Source: a bacterium (GTDB taxonomy: Bacteria > Vulcanimicrobiota > CADAWZ01). From it: a stretch of 6,167 nucleotides of DNA. Positions 1 through 5,533 of the stretch are shown piece by piece. The stretch is from assembly GCA_024409025.1 (NCBI GenBank), contig JAKSUM010000087.1, forward strand, positions 1-6,167. Reading direction: 5' to 3'. A model generated the notes under the pieces. That model was not told where the DNA came from and searched no databases. It worked only from the letters and a program-made list of their open reading frames with translations. The position numbers and the translations under genes were made by a program. The stretch's first letter is position 1. Every line of letters starts with the position of its first letter.

Positions 1-20
1 GTGATATTAGATGTGTTCAT
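1..20 (-). CDS. Start of an unidentified gene, cut by the left edge
   Basis: Reading leftwards, an ATG at 20-18 begins a frame MNTSNI that leaves the window. The start is supported by a textbook ribosome binding site, AGGAGGTG (32-25), whose AGGAGG core lies six bases before the ATG. Only six full codons are present, so no product can be named. The gene follows the metallo-hydrolase by 75 bases with no terminator-like hairpin between them, so it could be co-transcribed with it, or have its own promoter in the AT-rich gap. Confidence 0.6.
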
Positions 21-24
21 AATA

Positions 25-32
25 CACCTCCT
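25..32 (-). promoter_or_regulatory. Ribosome binding site of the left-edge gene
   Basis: AGGAGGTG on the minus strand, with the AGGAGG core six bases upstream of the ATG at 20. It is the main reason for calling a gene that has only six codons inside the window. Confidence 0.75.
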
Positions 33-34
33 TG

Positions 35-64
35 AGTATATTTAAACACATTTACGCACATTTA
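35..64 (-). repeat. Three tandem 10-bp units of TAAATRTR
   Basis: On the minus strand three consecutive 10-base units read TAAATGTGCG (64-55), TAAATGTGTT (54-45) and TAAATATACT (44-35). The first two share TAAATGTG exactly; the third differs by two transitions in those eight bases. The period is one helical turn and the array ends three bases before the ribosome binding site of the left-edge gene. This arrangement would suit a regulator binding one face of the helix, but in AT-rich DNA it may be chance. Function is inferred only. Confidence 0.45.
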
Positions 65-95
65 TTAATCAATATAATTACTTAACAATTTCTCC

Positions 96-896
96 TTAAA
101 TTTCAATAGTCTCGAGATCATCCGGAACAAATATATTGCCCGAGAAATATTTCCTGCCTTCTTCCGTATAAAGAAATTTTCTGTCGCTTAAATGCGATTC
201 TTCCGTATGGTACAATATCAGGTTTTTTACGCCAAGCCTCTCTGCATTCTCGCAGGCATCCCTAGCCGTTGAATGTTTTTTTTCATAAGGCCTGAAAAAA
301 TCAGACTCGGAAAAAAGACAGAAGGCCTCATGCATAAGCCAGTCACAATTTTCAGCGTATTTCTCTCCCTGCCTTGAACATGGCTCGTCTCCACAGCAGA
401 CAAGTCTTTTTCCGTCATCAAGGCTCATCATAAAGCCACTTTGGGGGGCTTTTTCCGATCCTATGTCAAAAAACACAAACCGGCGGCCGTTTATCTCAAG
501 CTCTTCCCCGTCATTAACTGCAATAAGTTTAAGCCTTGTACCAAGATACTGAATCTGCTTGGAAAAAAGCAGCTTTTCGGCGATCTCCTTCAAAATGGAA
601 ATCGTATCATTATTGCCGTAGATTCTTGCATCTCCCTCATAACGGCCATTTTTCATTTCCTGACATATGAACCTTACCATCCATAAAACTCCAAGCAGGT
701 GATCCATATGCTTATGGGTGACAAAAATATCCCTAACGTCAAACGGGCTGACACCCGCCTTTTTAAGCTGAACAAAAATCTGATTGCCGCCACCGCCGTC
801 CACAAGAAAATATTTACCGACGTCATCAATCAAAAAACATGTATTATAAAGGCAGGAAGTCATCGCGCTTCCAGCCCCAAGCATGATAATCTTCAT
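96..896 (-). CDS. RNase Z-like metallo-beta-lactamase-fold hydrolase
   Basis: A cytosolic protein of 266 residues with no signal peptide. The chosen start MKIIMLGAG (ATG at 896) has AAGGCGG just upstream and overlaps the original kinase stop as ATGA; a longer frame beginning at 920 would add eight residues but ignores both signals. Visible motifs, in this numbering: HKHMDH with H61, H63, D65 and H66; the GD motif with D170; HEAF at H189; HST at H208; and LYHTE with H230. These are the motif II, IV, HEAT, HST and V positions of the RNase Z/ElaC branch. The long RNase Z arm that binds tRNA is not evident, so a hydrolase of a small phosphorylated or cyclic molecule is as likely as tRNA maturation. 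No histidine occurs between H66 and D170, so the usual motif III metal ligand is missing. The C-terminus resembles clostridial MBL-fold proteins. Substrate unknown. Confidence 0.85.
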   Translation of the reverse strand: MKIIMLGAGSAMTSCLYNTCFLIDDVGKYFLVDGGGGNQIFVQLKKAGVSPFDVRDIFVTHKHMDHLLGVLWMVRFICQEMKNGRYEGDARIYGNNDTISILKEIAEKLLFSKQIQYLGTRLKLIAVNDGEELEINGRRFVFFDIGSEKAPQSGFMMSLDDGKRLVCCGDEPCSRQGEKYAENCDWLMHEAFCLFSESDFFRPYEKKHSTARDACENAERLGVKNLILYHTEESHLSDRKFLYTEEGRKYFSGNIFVPDDLETIEI

Positions 897-1033
897 AAAT
901 CCGCCTTTCCAGAAAAGCATACTCTGCCTAGAACCTCAAATATTTCGTTTATATCTATAGGCTTTGCTATATGACCGTCCATTCCGGCATCAGAGCATCT
1001 CTTTTTATCTTCCTCAAAAGCATCGGCAGTCAT
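893..1033 (-). pseudogene. Displaced C-terminal end of the kinase receiver domain
   Basis: From 1033 to the TGA at 893-895, in a different frame from the kinase above it, 46 codons encode the missing end of a receiver domain: MTADAFEED (the beta-4 strand with the conserved Thr), then AGMDGHIAKPID with the invariant Lys of the AKP motif, then the last helix. It has no ribosome binding site of its own and makes sense only as the former C-terminus of the kinase. Its TGA overlaps the start of the metallo-hydrolase as ATGA, the usual arrangement of two coupled genes, which shows that this frame was the real one before the lesion. Confidence 0.85.
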
Positions 1034-3080
1034 TATTCCGTATAGCTCTTGCAGCCTCATATCCGTCCATAACCGGCATATGTATATCCATAAGGGCCAC
1101 ATCATAAAATCCGGCTTCATTTGAGGAAACCTTTTCGAAAGCCTCCATGCCATTTCCTGCCTTATCAACAATCAAACCGGCATCCTCAAGAATACTTTCA
1201 GCTATTTCTATATTCATCTCATTATCTTCAACAAGCAGAACCCTTATCCCGTCAAAAGAAACATCCTTGACATCCTCTTCATCAGTCTTATCATCACAGA
1301 CACTGGGCATCGGAATATTCCTCTGAAGCTTAAAAGTCAGGGCAACCTTAAATTCGCTTCCTTCGCCCAATCTGCTGTAAACATCAATAGAGCCTTCCAT
1401 CATATCCACTATTTTTTTCATTATGACAAGGCCGAGTCCGGTTCCCTGAATAGAGGAAGCATTAGAATCCCTCTCAAAGGGGGTAAATATCCTGTTCAAA
1501 AAATCCTCGCTCATGCCTATGCCAGTATCTTTTATTGAAAAAAGATAGGAAGCATATCCGAATGGCGAATCACTCTGCTGTTCAACCTTAAATTCTATGC
1601 TGCCACCTTCATTAGTGTACTTAACGGCATTGCTTAAAATATTTATAAGAACCTGATTCAGTCTAAGACTGTCACACAATACTGCCTTATCGGATATATC
1701 AATAGAAAGGTGAAAATCTATATTCTTTACAGCAATATCAGCTTTCAGTATAGTGCATAGATCTGTAACCATAGCGACAAGATCCACATTATTTTCCTCA
1801 ATCCTGACTTTTCCGCTTTCAATCCTGCTCATATCAAGAACATCATTTATAAGAGAAAGCAGGTGTTTTCCGGATGTATTTATCTTCTTCAGATAGTCCG
1901 AAACAAGTTCAGGATTCTCAGCATGGGCAACTGCGAGAGACGCATATCCCAATATCGCATTCATAGGAGTCCTTATATCATGCGACATGCTGTTAAGAAA
2001 ATCAGTCTTGGCTCTATTTGCATTCCTAGCCTGCTCAAGCGCCTCTTCCAAAAGAAGCTGGTTGCGAATCTCCTTTTCAATCTCTTCCTGTCTGTTACGG
2101 GCAGCAAAGAAAACATGCTGGAGTCGTCCGTCATTTCCCCTGTCTCCGGCTATAAAATACAGCTCACTCCATCCGAACATTATTCCACGGTATTTTATTG
2201 AAATAATGCGCCTGTTCTGCATTCTGGAATCAAGAGTAGACAAATCTATAAAGTTCAGTATATCATCCTGATATCTTTCATCAGCAAATTCAAGACATAT
2301 TCTTCTTAATGTCTCCTGAGCATTTGAACCGCAATTTCCTGCTTCGGACTTTATAAAGTCACAGCTTGAAACAACACTGTATGTGTCATTTTTGATATTA
2401 AGGCAATATGAAAACAGGTATATCGAAGTCATTGACTTTAAAATCTCAAGATGCTTCAATATCTCTCCCTTAGTAAGATATTCATGAGAAATCATCATCT
2501 GATTATTAGCCTTTATCATCATGAGATTAATGCCTACAAATATTGCGAAAGCTCCATATACGGATATATCGACAATGTCTACGATGAACATTTCATGGCT
2601 TTTAAAAAAGAAAGCGGCACACAGATATATCGAAGCAGCGGCAAAGCTCATTAATATAAAATTAACAGGGCGATCGCAAAATACAATAGGAATAAATATA
2701 ATCAGGGCAACTATCATTATGCCAGGTTCATTAGGGCTAAAGACAATTCCAATAAAGCATGCCAGCGTAAGCAGAATTATCTCAAGAGCATATGCAAGAG
2801 GATATACTAATTTCCGCAGCTTTTTCTTAAAAACTATGGAAAGCAGAAATATGACAAGAGAAACAAGGGCGGAAAAAATATAAGCTTTTCTGTTTATGGC
2901 AAGAGACGGTATTGCAAATGAGCATAGAGAAATAATAACGGCAATTATGCATATAAGTGAAGAATACATCATCACACTGCGTCTGTTAAGCCTTATAAAA
3001 GCAGGCATTGCCTTTTCATATTCTTGTTTTGAAAGACCAGCATAAAGCAGTATGTTCTTCAGCTCTGTCCAAAAATTCAC
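1014..3080 (-). CDS. Membrane hybrid sensor histidine kinase, receiver domain frameshifted
   Basis: The readable frame gives 688 residues from a GTG start at 3080, chosen because GGGAGG lies five bases upstream; a TTG at 3095 has no such site. In order: a short cytosolic segment; six membrane segments (about 37-62, 66-84, 91-115, 120-135, 138-159, 166-189); a PAS-like sensory region (about 210-330); a short coiled coil; the HisKA dimerisation domain with the H-box SHDIRTP, phospho-acceptor H367; the ATPase domain with N-box NILSNAVKYT (N484), G1 DTGIGM (D518), F-box TPFER and G2 GTGLGL; a linker; and a receiver with the acidic pair E618-D619 and phospho-acceptor D665. The receiver stops after AARAIRNND: a likely 38-base deletion shifts the frame, adding only CRCF, and the Thr, Lys and last helix are left out. 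The kinase core is intact; phosphotransfer to the receiver is probably lost or altered. Such kinases autophosphorylate on His and pass phosphate to Asp. The signal is not known. Confidence 0.9.
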   Translation of the reverse strand: MNFWTELKNILLYAGLSKQEYEKAMPAFIRLNRRSVMMYSSLICIIAVIISLCSFAIPSLAINRKAYIFSALVSLVIFLLSIVFKKKLRKLVYPLAYALEIILLTLACFIGIVFSPNEPGIMIVALIIFIPIVFCDRPVNFILMSFAAASIYLCAAFFFKSHEMFIVDIVDISVYGAFAIFVGINLMMIKANNQMMISHEYLTKGEILKHLEILKSMTSIYLFSYCLNIKNDTYSVVSSCDFIKSEAGNCGSNAQETLRRICLEFADERYQDDILNFIDLSTLDSRMQNRRIISIKYRGIMFGWSELYFIAGDRGNDGRLQHVFFAARNRQEEIEKEIRNQLLLEEALEQARNANRAKTDFLNSMSHDIRTPMNAILGYASLAVAHAENPELVSDYLKKINTSGKHLLSLINDVLDMSRIESGKVRIEENNVDLVAMVTDLCTILKADIAVKNIDFHLSIDISDKAVLCDSLRLNQVLINILSNAVKYTNEGGSIEFKVEQQSDSPFGYASYLFSIKDTGIGMSEDFLNRIFTPFERDSNASSIQGTGLGLVIMKKIVDMMEGSIDVYSRLGEGSEFKVALTFKLQRNIPMPSVCDDKTDEEDVKDVSFDGIRVLLVEDNEMNIEIAESILEDAGLIVDKAGNGMEAFEKVSSNEAGFYDVALMDIHMPVMDGYEAARAIRNNDCRCF

Positions 3081-3085
3081 AAGCG

Positions 3086-3091
3086 CCTCCC
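3086..3091 (-). promoter_or_regulatory. Ribosome binding site that sets the GTG start of the kinase
   Basis: GGGAGG on the minus strand, five bases before the GTG at 3080-3078. The longest open frame starts upstream of this site at a TTG, which would place the site inside the coding region, so the GTG start is preferred. Confidence 0.7.
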
Positions 3092-3116
3092 GCAAGGCCA
3101 GATTTTTGCCGTCTTC

Positions 3117-3145
3117 TATTTAAGCGCGGAACACATATTTTACAA
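3117..3145 (-). promoter_or_regulatory. Possible sigma-70 promoter for the kinase gene
   Basis: On the minus strand TTGTAA (3145-3140) and TAAATA (3122-3117) are separated by 17 bases, giving a leader of about 30 bases before the GTG at 3080. A second candidate is a perfect TATAAT at 3164-3159, but its -35 region is poor. The kinase needs its own promoter because a strong terminator lies just upstream at 3216-3243. Confidence 0.35.
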
Positions 3146-3212
3146 TTCCGTAATTTATATTATATTTTCTAAATACCGATGAAAAGCCTTCAAAAAAATA
3201 ATTTTTATAAAT

Positions 3213-3243
3213 AAAAAAAAGCCTCTGTATACAGAGGCTTTTT
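3213..3243 (-). terminator. Intrinsic terminator after the propeller-like gene
   Basis: Bases 3216-3243 form a perfect palindrome: GCCTCTGTA pairs with TACAGAGGC, extended by five A-T pairs on each side. Read leftwards, the hairpin passes straight into a run of eight U (3220-3213, the first five also in the stem). It begins seven bases after the stop of the propeller-like gene and separates it from the kinase. Because the palindrome is symmetrical, with a short T-run on the plus strand too, it could also stop transcription from the other direction. Confidence 0.92.
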
Positions 3244-3250
3244 AAACAAA

Positions 3251-4426
3251 CTATTCAAATGTTATCCAATAAATATCATCGCGTGATACGAGATGGAATA
3301 CATTCTTTGAAGAGCCCATGTCAAATCTTACAGACTTGCGTGTCGTAGCCAGCTGCTCTTTTGTCCCGTCTTTCTTTAACTGCGAAAGAGCGTAGGAATT
3401 GCCTCCATCCTTCATTTCAACGACAAAAACCCTTCCGTCTTCAGGGAAAACTCCGCCAAAAACATCGCCCTTTGCAATAGTTTCATGGGAAGCGGTTCCT
3501 TTTACGCTTCTAAGCTCTCTTGAATTTCTAGCTGAGGTCTGCTTTCCTTTTTCATAAGGAGCGGCAATATAAAAGACAGTCCCGTCAGACATTCTCGATG
3601 CGACATATTCAAAATTGCCTCTGAAAATAGAGTCAGCAACTCTTGCCTTACCGCCTTCGAAAGTAACAAAGAAAGCCTTTTTTGAATTTTTCATGATTAA
3701 TGCATAACGATTCAGTCCTGTAATATTTATTTCCTCCGTAGAGAGAGGCTCGTCAATTACAGCTCCGAATTCCTTTATTGCCTTTTCCCCAGCTGTCAGC
3801 AATTCAGACATCGACATTCCCTTTGTCATCTTGTTGCTCTTGACATTAAAAAAGACAGGAACCATATTTACGGATTCTTTAGAACCGTCTTTAATTTTCA
3901 TTTCATGGAAGACTGAAGCGACATTATTGTCATCTATAAACATAAGAGGAGAATCCTCTGTGGAATTTCCTCCAAGCAACTGGAAAATAGAGAGACCTTC
4001 CTGAGAAGAAGAGGGATTCGTATAAGCAACTGTCCACTTATTTGCCTCTATGTCAAGTATATGAAGCTGAGCCGGATGACGGCTGAAAGCTGCCGCATAC
4101 TTTGCATTAGGGCTTATAGCAACCCACTTGTTGTCATAATTAAAAGGGCATTTTCCCTTCTTAATGACCTTGTTTGATGACGGGTTGAAAAGAGCCCAGC
4201 AGAGATCCCTTGTCTTTGACTTTGAATCTCTTGTAAGCATAAATAATTCGCCCGTATTGGATGCGGTTGAAGAAAGAGGCACATTAACAGCATGCTTGTC
4301 AACAACAGAAGAAAGCCTTGATCTGTTTATAGTACCCTTTGATTTGACTTTAGCATCAGCAATGCCAAAAGAAGAGAATAAGAATGCGCAGACGCCGAGA
4401 CCGGCAACAAATGATTGAATCTTCAA
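3251..4426 (-). CDS. Exported beta-propeller-like protein of unknown function
   Basis: A protein of 391 residues from a TTG start at 4426, chosen because GGAGG (4436-4432) lies five bases upstream and because this start gives a clean Sec signal peptide: MKIQ, a hydrophobic core of about 17 residues, and a likely cut after ADA at residue 25. The frame is open seven codons further up, but that would put the ribosome binding site inside the gene. The mature part has no membrane anchor and reads as many short beta strands separated by turns. WVAISPNAKYAAAFS (101-115) resembles the blade motif of TolB/WD40-like propellers, and similar strand-turn units such as FPEDGRVFVVEM (residues 327-338) recur to the C-terminus. 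No catalytic motif is recognisable and the family is not identified. It follows the EF-hand protein by 94 bases across a hairpin, and the two may be expressed from one transcript at different levels. Confidence 0.75.
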   Translation of the reverse strand: MKIQSFVAGLGVCAFLFSSFGIADAKVKSKGTINRSRLSSVVDKHAVNVPLSSTASNTGELFMLTRDSKSKTRDLCWALFNPSSNKVIKKGKCPFNYDNKWVAISPNAKYAAAFSRHPAQLHILDIEANKWTVAYTNPSSSQEGLSIFQLLGGNSTEDSPLMFIDDNNVASVFHEMKIKDGSKESVNMVPVFFNVKSNKMTKGMSMSELLTAGEKAIKEFGAVIDEPLSTEEINITGLNRYALIMKNSKKAFFVTFEGGKARVADSIFRGNFEYVASRMSDGTVFYIAAPYEKGKQTSARNSRELRSVKGTASHETIAKGDVFGGVFPEDGRVFVVEMKDGGNSYALSQLKKDGTKEQLATTRKSVRFDMGSSKNVFHLVSRDDIYWITFE

Positions 4427-4431
4427 AAGTT

Positions 4432-4436
4432 CCTCC
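4432..4436 (-). promoter_or_regulatory. Ribosome binding site that sets the TTG start of the propeller-like gene
   Basis: GGAGG on the minus strand, five bases before the TTG at 4426-4424. It sits only a few bases downstream of the U-tract of the hairpin at 4446-4483, so folding or termination there could affect access to it. Confidence 0.75.
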
Positions 4437-4483
4437 AATAAAAACAAAGGGGAAGATAAGAACTTTTCTAAATCCTCCCCTTT
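4437..4483 (-). terminator. Terminator-like hairpin between the two exported-protein genes
   Basis: On the minus strand AAAGGGGAGGA (4483-4473) pairs with TCTTCCCCTTT (4456-4446) as an 11-pair stem with one G-U pair and a 16-base loop that can fold further (AGAA with TTCT). It is followed by GTTTTTATT and then at once by GGAGG, the ribosome binding site of the next gene. It starts 37 bases after the stop of the EF-hand gene. It may be a partial terminator that lowers expression of the downstream gene, a 3'-end stabiliser, or an attenuator if a promoter lies at the TATAAT at 4507-4502. Confidence 0.7.
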
Positions 4484-4520
4484 TTCATTATCTATTCAGC
4501 TATTATAGAAGCCATCACTC

Positions 4521-5381
4521 TTACTGAGCGACTGTAGGCCACCAAGACCACATTGTATGGGTCTGACCGTCTGCGGTCTCATACTTGCCGACGAAGTTCT
4601 TCTGATCGGTGTAGAGCTTTGTTACATTGTATTCAGAAAGCTGATGGAGCTCACCGGGATCGGATACGCCGTTTCTGTTGGAATCGATCCAGAGCATTAT
4701 GCCGTTAAGCTCGTTGCCTTCGACAACGCCGTTACCGTCTGCATCACAGAGGGTTGCGAGCTTGTCAAAGCCGTTTGCATATCCGCCGAGGTTTCCGAAG
4801 AGCTCGGTAACGCCATTGATCTCTCCAGCCTTAGGCATGCAGAGGAATGCATCAGGATTCTCAGACATCCATTCGCACTGGTCAGCGATTCCGTCGCCAG
4901 TGAAGTCGAACTTGGAAGCATATTCGCCGTAGAAATTAGGAGTATGGGCAAGCCATTCATTCTTAGCGGCAGTAATCTTTCCGGTACCATTGATGTCGAG
5001 CACGAGAGGATCATTGTCATAGTGGAACTGGCTGTAGTTCGTATCAGTTCTGGTGCTGTTGATGGTTGTGGTATTTGTTATGGTCTTTGTCATAACGCCG
5101 TCAATCATCTGGTAAGCAACTGAAGTGCTCTGATTTACCGTGTAGTCAGTCTTTCCTACCTCTGTCCAGTAACTCCAATAGCTCGTTGTGCCTCTTGCGT
5201 TCATAGAAGAGAAATTGACCTGAGGAAGGGTAACGTTTACTGTCGTTACAACCGTAGGATTCTCTATGCGGTTGTTTATGACCTTTGTTGCCTTCATCCT
5301 GTTAACCGTTGCTGCGTCTGTTGCTGCTGCGAAAGACATAGCTACTATTCCAGCGATTGCGATTGTCCAAAGTTTCTTCAT
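4521..5381 (-). CDS. Exported EF-hand-type calcium-binding protein
   Basis: A protein of 286 residues from the ATG at 5381, nine bases after AGGAGG; the frame is open 19 codons further up but without a binding site. A Sec signal peptide starts MKKLWTIAIAGIV and is probably cut after TDA at residue 23. Residues about 40-115 are rich in Thr and Asn and look beta-stranded. From DPLVLDINGTG (124-134) to the end it resembles the domain linked to RTX-type calcium-binding proteins, with three loops that fit the 12-residue EF-hand pattern: DFTGDGIADQCE (159-170), DADGNGVVEGNE (213-224) and DSNRNGVSDPGE (233-244). A fourth, DINGTGKITAAK (129-140), lacks the closing Glu. There is no membrane anchor or sorting signal, so a soluble periplasmic or secreted protein is likely. 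Codons ending in C (AAC, TTC, GAC, ATC, CTC) and AAG are much favoured compared with the kinase, which suggests high expression. Exact role unknown. Confidence 0.85.
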   Translation of the reverse strand: MKKLWTIAIAGIVAMSFAAATDAATVNRMKATKVINNRIENPTVVTTVNVTLPQVNFSSMNARGTTSYWSYWTEVGKTDYTVNQSTSVAYQMIDGVMTKTITNTTTINSTRTDTNYSQFHYDNDPLVLDINGTGKITAAKNEWLAHTPNFYGEYASKFDFTGDGIADQCEWMSENPDAFLCMPKAGEINGVTELFGNLGGYANGFDKLATLCDADGNGVVEGNELNGIMLWIDSNRNGVSDPGELHQLSEYNVTKLYTDQKNFVGKYETADGQTHTMWSWWPTVAQ

Positions 5382-5390
5382 AACTTTAAA

Positions 5391-5420
5391 CCTCCTATGT
5401 TTTTTTCTATTTGTATTATA
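5391..5420 (-). promoter_or_regulatory. Promoter -10 box and ribosome binding site of the EF-hand gene
   Basis: A perfect TATAAT lies at 5420-5415 on the minus strand, giving a leader of roughly 27 bases with AGGAGG at 5396-5391. The -35 is unclear: TTGTTA at 5438-5433 is only 12 bases away, and the sequence at the usual 17-base spacing is a poor match. The binding site is certain enough; the promoter is a moderate guess. Confidence 0.5.
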
Positions 5421-5533
5421 AAAAACGAATGTTAACAAAATATTGCTTTTTCTTTACGAATCAGACTCATTTTTATTACAAAACATTACATTTTTATAAT
5501 CCGTCCTACCAAACGACTTAAAAGCAGAATTAA

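Noticed and set aside
441..974. Plus-strand frames of 81 and 91 codons opposite the hydrolase
   Set aside because: They are antisense shadows of a gene with complete, conserved motifs and have no domain or start signal.
1014..1040. Programmed ribosomal frameshift in the receiver
   Set aside because: No slippery heptamer is visible, and about a dozen residues of the domain are absent in both frames, so a simple shift would not restore a normal receiver.
893..1171. A 92-codon minus-strand frame taken as a separate small gene
   Set aside because: Only its last 46 codons look like protein, and these are the displaced end of the receiver. The first half is an out-of-frame reading of the kinase, with no start signal.
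4557..5123. A 188-codon open frame on the plus strand
   Set aside because: It lies entirely opposite the EF-hand gene, whose strongly biased codons leave the antisense frame open. The translation shows no domain, and the minus-strand frame has a signal peptide, calcium loops and a ribosome binding site.
5447..5533. A terminator after the FAD subunit gene
   Set aside because: The only possible stem (around CGTTTGG...CCTACCA-type pairing near 5500-5521) is short, contains a mismatch and has no good U-run, so it is not called.
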